Positions 23,648-32,903 of a stretch of DNA of 64,000 nt are shown here, piece by piece. The notes below the pieces were generated by a model that worked only from the letters and a program-made list of their open reading frames with translations, made no database searches and was not told the DNA's origin. Each line of letters begins with the position of its first letter. Position 1 is the first letter of the stretch. This DNA is from Roseomonas elaeocarpi (GTDB lineage: Bacteria > Pseudomonadota > Alphaproteobacteria > Acetobacterales > Acetobacteraceae): positions 1 to 64,000 of the forward strand of contig NZ_JBHLUN010000010.1 in NCBI RefSeq assembly GCF_042433915.1, written 5' to 3'. The position numbers and the translations under genes were made by a program.

Positions 23648-24208
23648 TCAGCCGCCGGCCTTCAGCAGCCCGGCGCGCAGCTCCGGCACCTGGGTCTGCG
23701 GCCCGATAAAGGTCGCCAGGATCACCCGCGCGAAGTTCTGGTCGCTGATATGGCCCAGCGGACGATTGTTCATGGTCACGTCCAGCCCCTGACGGGTGAA
23801 CAGCAGCACGCCCGTGTCGCCCTGGCGGACCGCCGGCACCGAGGCCAGGAACTGCGCCACCTCGTCGGGGGGAAGCTTGCAGGGCGAGGTGCAATTCGCG
23901 TTCAGCCCGTCCTGCCAGGACTTGCGCGCGTCCTCCGCCTTGATGTCGCGCGAGAAGACGAACTGCACCAGCTTGGTCTCGTTGGAGTTCAGGATGGCGT
24001 TGGCGTTGGTGTTGGGGCGCTCGAGGTAGAGACCCGCGACGTAGATATGGACGTGCAGCACCGAGTAGGTGCGCATCCCCATCCCGTTCAGCACCAGGTT
24101 CTGCCCACCGATCTGGATGGTGTCCGCCATCCGGACCCCGCCCAACTCCGCCGCGGAAGCGCCGGATGCCCAGAAGAGGAAGCAAGCGGCCAGCAGGCGC
24201 TTCAACAT
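23648..24208 (-). CDS. Chalcone-isomerase-like exported protein
   Basis: A 186-aa protein with a signal peptide (MLKRLLAACFLFWASGASAAE) followed by a chalcone isomerase-like fold: LVLNGMGMRTYSVLHVHIYVAGLYLE, KLVQFVFSRDIKAEDARKSW, VPAVRQGDTGVLLFTRQGLDV. Bacterial members lack known isomerase activity and some bind heme or fatty acids; function here is unassigned. One CxxxxC-type pair (NCTSPC) is present. Confidence 0.88.
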   Translation of the reverse strand: MLKRLLAACFLFWASGASAAELGGVRMADTIQIGGQNLVLNGMGMRTYSVLHVHIYVAGLYLERPNTNANAILNSNETKLVQFVFSRDIKAEDARKSWQDGLNANCTSPCKLPPDEVAQFLASVPAVRQGDTGVLLFTRQGLDVTMNNRPLGHISDQNFARVILATFIGPQTQVPELRAGLLKAGG

Positions 24209-24428
24209 GGTGACGACTCCGAAATTCGAGATGGAAGGACTTTGCTGAGCCTTTAGCGGAACGCCAGCGTACGAACTTGCACGAATGGGCGAGCACGGCT
24301 GCGGCGACGATCCACGATCGATCTTCGTCTTTCATCACATTTCACAAAATTCTCGCCGCCCCTGGCTGAAAGATCCCCCGCTCGGTGCCATCCTCCCGGG
24401 CAACCCGTTTCGCTGCCGAGGAAGCATC

Positions 24429-25427
24429 ATGTCCCGCATCCACGTGATCCACGAGAATCCAGCGTGGCTTCCCCCGTTGGCGGAAGCCTTCGACCGCCGC
24501 GGCCTGCCCTGGACCGAGTGGGATCTGTCGGGCGGCGTGTTCGACCTCGCCGCCCCGCCGCCGGAGGGCGTGTTCTACAACCGCATGAGCGCCTCCTCGC
24601 ACACGCGCGGCCACCGCTACGCGGCGGAGTTGACCGCGGCGGTGCTGGCCTGGCTGACGCAGCACGGGCGCCGGGTGGTCAACGGCCCGCGTGCCCTCGA
24701 CCTCGAGATCAGCAAGGCCCGGCAGTACGCCGCCCTCGAGGCCGCCGGCGTCGCGGTGCCGCGCACGGTACTGGCGCTGGGCGACACGGACCGCGTGGTG
24801 AGCGCGGCGCGCGAGCATTTCGCGGGCGGCCCGGTGATCCTGAAGCCCAATCGCGGCGGCAAGGGCCTGGGCGTGCGGCTCTTCTCGGGCGCCGAGGCGC
24901 TGGAAGCGCATCTGCGCGCTCTGCCGGAGGACGAGCACCCCGCCGACGGGCTGTGGCTGCTGCAGGAACACATCCGAGCCGAGCGCCCGGTGATCACCCG
25001 CGCTGAGTTCGTGGGTGGCCGGTTCCTGTACGCGGTGGAGGTCGACACCTCGGCCGGCTTCGAGTTGTGCCCCGCCGATGTCTGCGCCGTGGACGACGCC
25101 TTCTGCCCGGTGGGCGAAACGCCGGCGGCGAATGCCTCGCTGGCCCCGGCCGCCCCGCGCTTCCGCGTGCTGGAGGAAGGCATCGATGCCGGGCTGCGCA
25201 GCCGCCTCGAAGCCTTCCTGGCCGCCAACGGCACCGAGGTCGCGGGCGTCGAGTTCATCCGCGGCACTGATGGCCGGTTGCTGACCTACGACCTCAACAC
25301 CAACACCAACTACAATGCCGAGGCCGAGGAAAAGGCCGGCATCCTGGGCACCGACCGCTCCGGCCCCGGCGCCATCGCGCGCTTCCTGGGCGAGGAGTTG
25401 GGTCGCACCGTCAGCGCGGCTGCCTGA
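24429..25427 (+). CDS. ATP-grasp domain protein (RimK-like)
   Basis: A 332-aa protein with an N-terminal Rossmann-like domain (MSRIHVIHENPAWLPPLAEA) and an ATP-grasp core: ARQYAALEAAGVAVPRTV, GGPVILKPNRGGKGLGVRLF, DGLWLLQEHI, and the metal-binding end TDGRLLTYDLNTNTNYN. Such enzymes ligate a carboxylate to an amine or thiol, but no substrate can be deduced. ATG 24429 is chosen because it begins the first beta strand; the upstream open frame is not protein-like. Confidence 0.85.
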   Translation: MSRIHVIHENPAWLPPLAEAFDRRGLPWTEWDLSGGVFDLAAPPPEGVFYNRMSASSHTRGHRYAAELTAAVLAWLTQHGRRVVNGPRALDLEISKARQYAALEAAGVAVPRTVLALGDTDRVVSAAREHFAGGPVILKPNRGGKGLGVRLFSGAEALEAHLRALPEDEHPADGLWLLQEHIRAERPVITRAEFVGGRFLYAVEVDTSAGFELCPADVCAVDDAFCPVGETPAANASLAPAAPRFRVLEEGIDAGLRSRLEAFLAANGTEVAGVEFIRGTDGRLLTYDLNTNTNYNAEAEEKAGILGTDRSGPGAIARFLGEELGRTVSAAA

Positions 25428-25445
25428 TCTCGCCGACGGGGCGCC

Positions 25446-26648
25446 TCAGTCGAGGTGTGCCCCGCCGTCGCGACCCACGGCGATCACCGGCGGCAGCCGG
25501 TGCGCCCGCTCAGGCTGGGCGGCCTCCCCTGCCCCCACCAGTCCCCAGAAGCGCAGGATCTGCCCCGGCGCGTCGATCCCGACATCGAGCAGGAAGGGAC
25601 CGGCGACGCCGCTCTGGTTCTCGCCCGTGCCCGGGGCCAGCGGCACGCCGTGGCCCATCCCGGTGATCAGGTGGCTTTCCACCACCACGCGCCCTGAGGC
25701 ATCGCGCCAGCGCTGCTGGTGATCCTGGCCTTCCACGCGGCGTTCCGCCGTGTCCGGCGAAAGCCCGTGCAGCGGCAGCCACTGCTTCACGATTTCCTCG
25801 GCATTCACCGGGCGGACGGTGTGGTCGGCCTCGCCCTGCCAGACCGCGAGGCGCGGCCAGGGACCGCGATGGGGCGAGGCGGTGCGGACCAGCTGCGCCC
25901 ATTCCTCGGCCGGGCGCGGACGGCCGGTGTACATCGCCTCGAAGGCCTGGCCCACGCCCTGCGCCGCGGCGTAGGGAAGGCCGCCGATGATGGCGCCGCC
26001 GGCGAAAACCTCCGGATAGGTGGCCAGCATCACCGCCGTCATGCCGCCGCCCGCCGACAGGCCGGTGACGAAGACGCGGCCCTCGTCCAGCCGGTGGTGC
26101 TCCACCGCCCAGGCGATCATGGCACGGATCGAGGCGGCCTCGCCCTGCCCGCGCGTGGTGTCGCCGGGCTCGAACCAGTTGAAGCAGGTCTTGGGGTTGT
26201 TGGCGCTCCGCTGCTCGGGCAGCAGGACGGCGAAGCCGTGCCGGTCCGCCAGCGTGGACCAGCCGCAGCCGCTGTTGAAGCCCGCCGCGTCCTGGGTGCA
26301 GCCGTGCAGCGCCACCACCAGCGGGGCACCGGGCGGCAGCTCGGCCGGAACGTGAAGGAACATCCGCAGCGCGCCGGGATCGGGGGCAAAGCCGGTGACC
26401 TCCCGCAGCGCGCCGCCCTCATCCGCGGTGGCGGGGCGGGCGGTGTCGGCCTGCTGGAAAGGCGAGAAGCCCGTCGTGCCGGCCTGCGAAAACGGTGCGA
26501 AGCCTGCGGCGCCGGCCAAAGGGTTGCCCAATGGGTTGCCCAGGGGATTACCCAGCGGGTTGCCGAAGCCGGCCATCGGGGTGCCGGGCATGTTCCAGGA
26601 CTTACGCTGACGCAGCAGGTCTGAGATGGGCCGACGCGGTACGCGCAT
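25446..26648 (-). CDS. PHB depolymerase-family esterase
   Basis: A 400-aa alpha/beta hydrolase of the Esterase_PHB family. LVVALHGCTQDAAGF (oxyanion region), FVTGLSAGGGMTAVM (nucleophile Ser in GLSAGG), AVWQGEADHTVRP (Asp) and ITGMGHGVPL (His) form the expected catalytic set. Residues ~29-44 contain a four-fold NPLG tetrapeptide repeat. No signal peptide is obvious, so it may act on intracellular polyester or another ester. The ATG at 26648 has GGAGAGG seven nt upstream, while the longer open frame begins at 26741. Confidence 0.9.
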   Translation of the reverse strand: MRVPRRPISDLLRQRKSWNMPGTPMAGFGNPLGNPLGNPLGNPLAGAAGFAPFSQAGTTGFSPFQQADTARPATADEGGALREVTGFAPDPGALRMFLHVPAELPPGAPLVVALHGCTQDAAGFNSGCGWSTLADRHGFAVLLPEQRSANNPKTCFNWFEPGDTTRGQGEAASIRAMIAWAVEHHRLDEGRVFVTGLSAGGGMTAVMLATYPEVFAGGAIIGGLPYAAAQGVGQAFEAMYTGRPRPAEEWAQLVRTASPHRGPWPRLAVWQGEADHTVRPVNAEEIVKQWLPLHGLSPDTAERRVEGQDHQQRWRDASGRVVVESHLITGMGHGVPLAPGTGENQSGVAGPFLLDVGIDAPGQILRFWGLVGAGEAAQPERAHRLPPVIAVGRDGGAHLD

Positions 26649-26717
26649 GCTGGCATCCTCTCCGTAGGTGGGAGGGGGCGCCGTTCTTGGCAGCGTCATC
26701 CCTGTGCGCAGATAGTT

Positions 26718-26748
26718 GGGCCTCTTGCTGCACCGCAGCAAGAGGCCC
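26718..26748 (-). terminator. Strong GC hairpin ending the sulfonate operon
   Basis: A perfect 13-bp inverted repeat (GGGCCTCTTGCTG and its complement) around CACCG lies 47 bp past the stop of the last operon gene. No T-run follows, so it may be a Rho-assisted or bidirectional barrier. Confidence 0.6.
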
Positions 26749-26794
26749 CACGAAGCTGTGCCTCCAGGGGAGCCCTCAGGATGTCAGGCCGGCG

Positions 26795-27763
26795 TCAGCC
26801 CGCGGCGTTGCCGGCCGTGATGGCGTCTGCGAAGCTGCGGTCCAGCACCTCGGCCGCCGAGATCTCGCTGCGCACCAGTCGCGCGCGGCGGTACAGCTCG
26901 ATGTTGCGCTGCTCATCCGCCACCACGCTGTCGTCGATCGCCACCACCCGGGTGCGGGCGCGGGTGAACCAGCGCTCCGCCACGGGCTCCGGGATGCTCA
27001 TCAGCTCCGACCAACTCTTGCTGTAGCCGGCGACGTTCTCGTTGGCCCAGCGGCGCGCCGCGGCGAGGCGGCGGACGAACTCCGTCAATTCCGGCCGGCG
27101 TGCCGCGATGGCGTCGCTGCGGGCGGCCTGGAAGCTCAGCCCCGGGGTGATGCGGTTGCCGTTCACCAGTGCGCGGGAGCCCGCGAGCACTTCCTCCTGC
27201 GACACGTAGGGTTCCCAGGTGGACCAGGCATCCACCGCGCCGCTGGAATAGGCGGCCTTGGCATCGGCGGGCAGCAGGAAGACGAGCTGCACGAAGTCGG
27301 CCGGCAGCTTCGCGTCCTCCAGCGCCGCCAGCACCAGCTGGTGCCCGATGGAGCCGCGCCCGGTGGCCACGCGCTTACCCTTGAGGTCCGCCAGCGACTT
27401 CGCCGGGCTGTCCTTGGTCACCAGGATGGCGAGGCCGTCCTGCCCCTGCCGGGTGGCGGCGATGGCCTTGATCGGCGCGCCCGCCGCCACGCCGAAAGTG
27501 AAGGGCGCGTCGCCCACGAGGCCGGTCTCGATGGCGTTGGCGTTCAGCGCCTCCACCAGCGGGGCGGCGGCGGGAAACTCGCTCCAGGTGATGGGCACGG
27601 GAAAGTCCTTGAGGACGCCCGCGGCCTCCATCACCGCACGGGCATTGCCGCGCTGGTCGCCGACGCGCAGCGCCGTGCCCTGGGCGCGCAGCAGTCGGGG
27701 CGCCGCGAGGACCGCGGAGCCGGCCAGCGCACCGAGGAGGATCTGACGACGCTGCACGGTCAT
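26795..27763 (-). CDS. Aliphatic sulfonate ABC transporter substrate-binding protein (SsuA-like)
   Basis: A 322-aa periplasmic binding protein. The N-terminal signal resembles a Tat signal (VQRRQILLGALAGSAVLAAP). The NMT1/SsuA fold shows in TALRVGDQRGNARAVMEAAG, ITWSEFPAAAPLVEALNANAIETG, VTKDSPAKSLADLKGKRVAT and GAVDAWSTWEPYV. It is last in the operon, and its start overlaps the SsuD-like gene stop (ATGA). A second binding protein is encoded three genes upstream, suggesting two ligands feed one permease. Confidence 0.88.
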   Translation of the reverse strand: MTVQRRQILLGALAGSAVLAAPRLLRAQGTALRVGDQRGNARAVMEAAGVLKDFPVPITWSEFPAAAPLVEALNANAIETGLVGDAPFTFGVAAGAPIKAIAATRQGQDGLAILVTKDSPAKSLADLKGKRVATGRGSIGHQLVLAALEDAKLPADFVQLVFLLPADAKAAYSSGAVDAWSTWEPYVSQEEVLAGSRALVNGNRITPGLSFQAARSDAIAARRPELTEFVRRLAAARRWANENVAGYSKSWSELMSIPEPVAERWFTRARTRVVAIDDSVVADEQRNIELYRRARLVRSEISAAEVLDRSFADAITAGNAAG

Positions 27764-28899
27764 TCCGCCGCCACCTGGAAGCCGCCCGCCGCGGAGGCCG
27801 CGAGACGCTCGCGCACCAGTCGCCGGGTGATCGGCAGCAGTTCGCGCCCGTATTCCACCGCATCCTCCAGCGGGTTGAAGCCGCGGATCAGGAAGGTGGT
27901 CACGCCCAGCGCGTGGTATTCAAGGAAGGCCTCCGCCACCTGCTCCGGCGTGCCCACCAGGGCGGTGGTGTTGCCGCGTGCCCCGGTTTCGCGGGCGATG
28001 GCGGTGTAGAGGCGCCCTTCCGGCCGGTCGCCCTGCGCCGCCGCGGCCAGCAGCCGCTGCGAGCCCGCATTGGCCGGCGCCCCGCCACGGCCCAGCGCCG
28101 CCTGCCCGCGCACCTCGCGCACGCGGCCCAGGATGCGCTCGGCCTTTGCCCAGGCCTCATCCTCGGTGGGGGCCAGGATGGGGCGGAAGCTCAGGGAGAA
28201 GCGGACCTCGTTCTCGCGGCCGTGCTTCGCCGCTTCCTCGCGAACGCGGCCCACGATCTCGCGCACCTGGGCCTGCGTTTCACCCCACAGGGCGTAAACG
28301 TCGGCATGCTTGCCGGCGACGCGCAGCGCCGCTTCGGACGCACCGCCAAAATAGATCGGGATGCGCGGCCGCTGCACCGTGTGGACCTCGGGCGAGGCAC
28401 CCTTGATCCGGTAATAGGTGCCCTCGTGGTCCACCGGCCCATCGGCGGCCCAGATGCGCTTGAGGATGTCGACGTACTCGTCCGTCCGGGCGTAGCGGTC
28501 GTCCTTGCCCAGCCAGTCACCGTCGCGCGCCTGATCGGTGTCGTCGCCGCCGGAGATCACGTGGATCGCGGCGCGGCCGCCGGTCAGCTGGTCCAGCGTG
28601 GCGTAGTCGCGGGCGGCCAGGCTCGGCGCGCGGAAGCCCGGGCGGTGCGCCACCAGGAAGCCGACCTTCTTGGTGTGCGCCCCGGCATGCGCCGCGATCT
28701 GGAAGCCGTCGGGACCGTTGCTGTACCAGCCAATCAGGATACGGTCGAAGCCACCCTCGTCATGCGCCTGCGCCGAGGCCACGAGGTAGCCGGGGTCGAT
28801 GGCCGGACCGCTGGCGGGATGGATCTCGCTCTGCTGACGCGGCTGGATCATGCCGATGAACTCGACGTCGCCGGGGTTCAGGGCTGCGGGATTGGTCAT
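27760..28899 (-). CDS. FMNH2-dependent alkanesulfonate monooxygenase-like (SsuD family, LLM class)
   Basis: A 379-aa luciferase-like monooxygenase; E. coli SsuD is of similar length. Diagnostic stretches are EFIGMIQPRQQSEIHP, GFDRILIGWYSNGPDGFQIA, TGGRAAIHVISGGDDTDQARDGD, YYRIKGASPEVHTVQRPRIPIYFGGAS and TTALVGTPEQVAEAFLEYHALGVTTFLIRGF. The reaction is probably desulfonation of alkanesulfonates using reduced flavin. No flavin reductase gene is in the operon, so FMNH2 must come from elsewhere. The ATG at 28899 begins MTNPAAL and has GGAG upstream. Confidence 0.9.
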   Translation of the reverse strand: MTNPAALNPGDVEFIGMIQPRQQSEIHPASGPAIDPGYLVASAQAHDEGGFDRILIGWYSNGPDGFQIAAHAGAHTKKVGFLVAHRPGFRAPSLAARDYATLDQLTGGRAAIHVISGGDDTDQARDGDWLGKDDRYARTDEYVDILKRIWAADGPVDHEGTYYRIKGASPEVHTVQRPRIPIYFGGASEAALRVAGKHADVYALWGETQAQVREIVGRVREEAAKHGRENEVRFSLSFRPILAPTEDEAWAKAERILGRVREVRGQAALGRGGAPANAGSQRLLAAAAQGDRPEGRLYTAIARETGARGNTTALVGTPEQVAEAFLEYHALGVTTFLIRGFNPLEDAVEYGRELLPITRRLVRERLAASAAGGFQVAAE

Positions 28900-28912
28900 G
28901 GTGGAACTCTCC

Positions 28913-30049
28913 TCAGCGGGTGGCGAGGGCGCGGCGGCCGGCGGCGGCATAGGCACTGTCGGGCTGCGGCGTGTGGATACGGGCGCAAAGAACGTCGCGC
29001 AGGTGGCGCTCCAGCGGATTGGCGCGGGCGATGCCGTGGTTGCCGCACAGCGCCACGGCCTCGTTAACGGCGGCGATGCTGTTCTCGGCGGCGAGCGTCT
29101 TGATCAGCCCGGCCTCGGTGGCGGGCAGCGCCTCCTCGGCAGCGCCCGAGGCGATGAGGCGGTCATTGGCGAGAAGCAGCGCGTCGATGCGGCCCACCGC
29201 CTCCTGCATGCGCGGCAGGGTGGCGAGCGGCGCGCCGAGGCTGGTGGGCACGCGCTCGCGCAGGAACTGCACCAGCCAGTCGCGCGCAGACCAGGCGACG
29301 CCGGTATAAAGCGCCGCGATCGGCAGGGTGTTCCAGCCGGCCTGCCGCGCATCGGGCGGCGGCCAGTCGGCCGGCAGACGCAGTTCCACCGCGTGATCCA
29401 GCGGCACCAGCACGTCCTCGAACACCACGTCGTGGCTGCCCGAAGCGCGCAGGCCGGCGGCGTCCCAGGTTTCCTCGATGCGGATGCCCGGCGTGTCGGC
29501 GCGCACGGCGATCATGCCGGTGCGCGGCGCGGCTTCGTCGGTGCGCAGCCACACCAGCATCCAGCGCAGCGCCGGGCTGCCGGTGGAATAAATCTTCCGC
29601 CCGCTGATGCGCCAGCCCTCCGGCGTCAGGCGCGCCGTGGTGGCAGGCAGCCCGCCGCGGGCCGGCGTGCCGAGCTCGGGCTCCACGCGCAGGGCATTGA
29701 TCAGTTCGCCACGCTCCACCGCGCCACGGCCGATCAGGCGCACCAGCGCTTCAGGCGCGTTTCCGTTGGTGGTGAGGCCGCGCAACTGGATCAGCTGCAT
29801 GGCCAGCACCAGCGCGGTGGCCGGGCAGCCGCGCGCGACGCGGCCCACCAGCCGGGTGACGCGCTGCAGCCCTGCTTCCTCGCCCCCGTCGGCCCGGCGG
29901 GCGGTGAGGCCCAGCAGGCCGGCCTCGTGCAGGGCGGCGAAGTTCTCGTGCGGGAAGCTGCCGTCACGGTCGTGACGGGCCGCGCGCGCCGCGAAGTCGC
30001 GCACGAGGTCGCCCAGCGGGTCGGAGCGCAGGAGGATGCCGTCCATCAT
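28913..30049 (-). CDS. Acyl-CoA dehydrogenase-like flavoprotein (SfnB/DszC-type)
   Basis: A 378-aa member of the acyl-CoA dehydrogenase superfamily, of the monooxygenase-like group found in sulfur-scavenging operons. Seen are FPHENFAALHEAGLLGLTA, GWRISGRKIYSTGSPALRWMLVWLRTD, WDAAGLRASGSHDVVFEDVLVPLD and CGNHGIARANPLERHLRDVLCARIHTP. It probably oxidises an organosulfur compound with reduced flavin; substrate unknown. The first ATG of an ATGATG at 30049 overlaps the stop of the upstream binding protein. Confidence 0.85.
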   Translation of the reverse strand: MMDGILLRSDPLGDLVRDFAARAARHDRDGSFPHENFAALHEAGLLGLTARRADGGEEAGLQRVTRLVGRVARGCPATALVLAMQLIQLRGLTTNGNAPEALVRLIGRGAVERGELINALRVEPELGTPARGGLPATTARLTPEGWRISGRKIYSTGSPALRWMLVWLRTDEAAPRTGMIAVRADTPGIRIEETWDAAGLRASGSHDVVFEDVLVPLDHAVELRLPADWPPPDARQAGWNTLPIAALYTGVAWSARDWLVQFLRERVPTSLGAPLATLPRMQEAVGRIDALLLANDRLIASGAAEEALPATEAGLIKTLAAENSIAAVNEAVALCGNHGIARANPLERHLRDVLCARIHTPQPDSAYAAAGRRALATR

Positions 30050-31095
30050 GCCGCGAGTTCCAGCCGGCGCGCGAAATCGCGGTCCCACAGCGGCGCCACC
30101 TGAACGCCGGCGGGCAAGAGGCCCAGCGTGGCGAACTCGTCGGCCACCGCTTGGTGCGAGGCAACCGCCGCGTCGTCCGGCACGGCAAGGCGCCGCGGCT
30201 GGCTGACGTGGTCGAGCAGGTCGCGGATCAGGTTCTCTGGCACGTTCAGCGCGCGAGACTGCGCCGCCGCGTAGTCCGCGTGGTGGTCGTCGATCCACAG
30301 GAAGGCGCGGGAGATGCGCCCGAGATGGTCAGCAATGGCGGCGGCCCGCGCCGGGTCCGCCAGCGCATCCGGATGCGCGAAGACGAGGTAGTTGCCCGAC
30401 AGGATGCCGGCGGCGTTGCGCAGCTGCCGCGCCCCGGCCTGCCGCGCCAGCGGCACGGAATAGCCGTAGATCGCCCAGGCATCGAGCGCACCGCTGCGGA
30501 AGGCCGCCTGCCCGTCGCTGGGCGAAAGGTTCACCGCCTGGATGTCGCGGAACGTCAGGCCCGCGTCGCGCAGCATCCGGTTCAGGTAGTAGTGCGTGGT
30601 GGTGCCGCGCACGTAGCCGACGCGCTTGCCCCGCAGTCCGGCGATGTCCTTCACCTCGGAGCCCTCCGGCACCAGCACCACCTGCTCGTTCACGTCGCCA
30701 CGGATCACCGCGATCACCTTGATCCGCGCGCCCGAGGCGGCGGCGAAGGCGGGCGGGATCTCGCTGCCGTAGGCGAGGTCGATGGCGCCGGCGTTCATCG
30801 CCTCCACCATCAGGTTGCCGCCGCTGAACTCGGACCAGTCCACGCGGTAGGGCGGGTGGTCCTGCCCGGCGAGGCGCAGCAGCAGGGCGTCGCCGGCCTT
30901 GTACTGCGCGGCGCGCAGCGTGGTGCCGGCAGGCACCTGGGAGGCAGGAGTGCCGGCAGGCACTCGGGAGGCAGTGCCGCCAGCGGGCGACGGGGCGGCA
31001 TCGGCGGGCGCCGTGGCGGCCCGGGCAACGCCGCGCAACAGGAAGGGCGTGGCGAGCGCACCCAGCAACAGGGCGCGACGATCAGGGGCACGCAT
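30046..31095 (-). CDS. ABC transporter substrate-binding protein (SsuA/TauA-like)
   Basis: A 349-aa binding protein with a Tat-like signal (DRRALLLGALATPFLLRG) and an NMT1-type fold: DWSEFSGGNLMVEAMNAGAIDLAYG, VNEQVVLVPEGSEVKDIAGLRGKRVGYVRGTTTHYYL, GALDAWAIYGYSVPLA. A Pro/Ala linker with two near-identical VPAGT units (SRVPAGTPASQVPAGTT) precedes the mature domain. ATG 31095 shares one base with the ssuB stop (TGATG); GTG 31098 is an alternative. Confidence 0.88.
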   Translation of the reverse strand: MRAPDRRALLLGALATPFLLRGVARAATAPADAAPSPAGGTASRVPAGTPASQVPAGTTLRAAQYKAGDALLLRLAGQDHPPYRVDWSEFSGGNLMVEAMNAGAIDLAYGSEIPPAFAAASGARIKVIAVIRGDVNEQVVLVPEGSEVKDIAGLRGKRVGYVRGTTTHYYLNRMLRDAGLTFRDIQAVNLSPSDGQAAFRSGALDAWAIYGYSVPLARQAGARQLRNAAGILSGNYLVFAHPDALADPARAAAIADHLGRISRAFLWIDDHHADYAAAQSRALNVPENLIRDLLDHVSQPRRLAVPDDAAVASHQAVADEFATLGLLPAGVQVAPLWDRDFARRLELAA

Positions 31096-31823
31096 CACGC
31101 GGCGCTCCGGACGTGTTCCTCGACGCCCAGTTCCCGCAGCAGCCGCCCGCGCAGCGCGGCGAAGCCGTGGTCAGCATGGGCGCGCGGACGATCCAGCGCC
31201 ACGGGGATATCGGCGGCGATGCGGCCACGGTCGAGCACCAGCACGCGGTCGGCCAGCAGGATCGCCTCGTCCACGTCGTGGGTGACGATCAGCGTGGTCG
31301 GCCCGTGGGCGCGCCACAGGTCCAGCACCAGCGCGTGCATGCGAATGCGCGTCAGCGCGTCCAGCGCGGCGAAGGGTTCGTCCAGCAGCAGCAGCTGCGG
31401 CTCCCGCACCAGGGCACGGGCGAGCGCGGAACGCTGCGCCTCGCCGCCCGACAGCGTGGCCGGCCAGGCGGTCAGGCGGTGCGCCAGCCCGACCTCGCCC
31501 AGCGCGCGCTCGGCCCGGCCGCGCGTGTCGGCGCCACCCAGGCCCAGCGTCACGTTCTCCCAGACCTTTTTCCAGGGCAGCAGGCGCGGCTCCTGGAACA
31601 CCGCCGACACGGTGGCGGGCAGCGCGATATCGGCATCCGCCGGCACCGGGTCGAGGCCCGCCAGCGTGCGCAGCAGCGTGGTCTTGCCCGATCCGCTGCG
31701 GCCCAGCAGCGCAGTGAAGGAGCCGGGCTCGAGCTGGAGGTCCAGCGCGTCGAGCACGGTGTTGTCGCCGAAGCGGCGGGTCAGCCCGCGGACGGAAACG
31801 CCGCGGCGATCATTCGTGGTCAT
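31095..31823 (-). CDS. ssuB: Sulfonate ABC transporter ATP-binding protein
   Basis: A 242-aa ABC ATPase. Walker A is LLGRSGSGKTT (~residues 39-50), the Q-loop is VFQEPRLLPW, the signature LSGGEAQRSALARALV, and Walker B LLLLDEPFAALD, followed by the switch His in IVTHDVDEA. The EPRLLPW pattern is typical of SsuB/TauB. It energises uptake with SsuC and two binding proteins. It starts 5 bp after the ssuC stop. Confidence 0.93.
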   Translation of the reverse strand: MTTNDRRGVSVRGLTRRFGDNTVLDALDLQLEPGSFTALLGRSGSGKTTLLRTLAGLDPVPADADIALPATVSAVFQEPRLLPWKKVWENVTLGLGGADTRGRAERALGEVGLAHRLTAWPATLSGGEAQRSALARALVREPQLLLLDEPFAALDALTRIRMHALVLDLWRAHGPTTLIVTHDVDEAILLADRVLVLDRGRIAADIPVALDRPRAHADHGFAALRGRLLRELGVEEHVRSAA

Positions 31824-31828
31824 GGGGT

Positions 31829-32713
31829 TCAGCCCTTCACCAGGGTCGGACGCCAGGCGAGCGCGCGGCGTTCCACGGCGCGCATCAGCGCGTCGGCACC
31901 CAGGCCTAGCAGCGCGTAGACCACGAGGCCCACCACGATCACGTCGGTGCGCAGGAAGTCGCGGGCGTCGTTGATCAGGTAGCCGATGCCCGAGGTGGCA
32001 TTGATCTGCTCGGCGATCACCAGGCTCAGCCAGGCGGTGCCCAGCGCGTAGCGCAGGCCGACGATGCCCGACGGCAGCGCGCCGGGCAGGATCACGTGGC
32101 GGATCATGCCGCGCCGGTCGAGACCGAAGACGCGCCCGGCCTCCACCAGCTTCGGGTCGACGCCGCGGATGCCGGCGAACAGCGTGAGGTAGACCGGGAA
32201 GCTGGTGCCCAGCGCGACCAGGGCGATCTTGGGTGTCTCCCCAATGCCGAACCACAGGATGAACAGCGGCACCAGCGCCAGGAAGGGCAGCGTGCGCAGC
32301 ATCTGCAGCGGCGCGTCCACGATCTCTTCGCCGAGCTTCGACAGGCCGGCGACCAGTGCGAAGGCGGTACCCAGCGTCACGCCGATGGCGAGACCGCTGG
32401 CGACCCGGCCCAGCGACACCAGCAGGTGGTGCGGCAGCTCGCCAGACAGGGTCAGCTCCCAGGCGGAGGCGATCACGGTGGACGGCGCCGCCAGGGTGCG
32501 CGGGGCGATCAGCCCGGCCATGGAGGCCGCCTGCCACAGCAGAACGAGCACCAGGGGCGACAGGAAGCGGCGATAGCGCGCGAGGTCGAGGCGCGGCGCT
32601 GCCGCGGCGCCACGGCTGGCGAAGGAGGGCGAGGCGGAAGCCGGCGCGGCGGCGCGCGTCACGGCGCGGGCGGCAGCGCGCCGGGTGGCGCCGAGAACCT
32701 GCGTGTCGGACAT
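31829..32713 (-). CDS. ssuC: Sulfonate ABC transporter permease
   Basis: A 294-aa inner-membrane permease. A ~40-residue Ala/Arg-rich cytoplasmic N-terminus precedes about six helices. The EAA-type coupling motif is EAGRVFGLDRRGMIRHVILPGALPSGIVGLRYALGTAW. Other typical family stretches are LALVPLFILWFGIGETPKI and NATSGIGYLINDARDFLRTDVI. It is the first gene of the six-gene operon, with the promoter expected in 32714-32983. Confidence 0.92.
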   Translation of the reverse strand: MSDTQVLGATRRAAARAVTRAAAPASASPSFASRGAAAAPRLDLARYRRFLSPLVLVLLWQAASMAGLIAPRTLAAPSTVIASAWELTLSGELPHHLLVSLGRVASGLAIGVTLGTAFALVAGLSKLGEEIVDAPLQMLRTLPFLALVPLFILWFGIGETPKIALVALGTSFPVYLTLFAGIRGVDPKLVEAGRVFGLDRRGMIRHVILPGALPSGIVGLRYALGTAWLSLVIAEQINATSGIGYLINDARDFLRTDVIVVGLVVYALLGLGADALMRAVERRALAWRPTLVKG

Positions 32714-32903
32714 GGAAAACTCCGGGCGGCACCGGGCCGCGGGCGGGTGGGGAGGTTCGGTGGCGAAGGGGCTCGGCAGATCAGGCCCGACACATCGACA
32801 TCACGCGCGCGCCGCAACGGCCCCGCGCACCGGGCACGGGCGGGAGGAACGAATCAGTCGGAGGCGGTGCGTGAAGCATGCCCCGAAGGTAGGGAGGGAT
32901 ATT

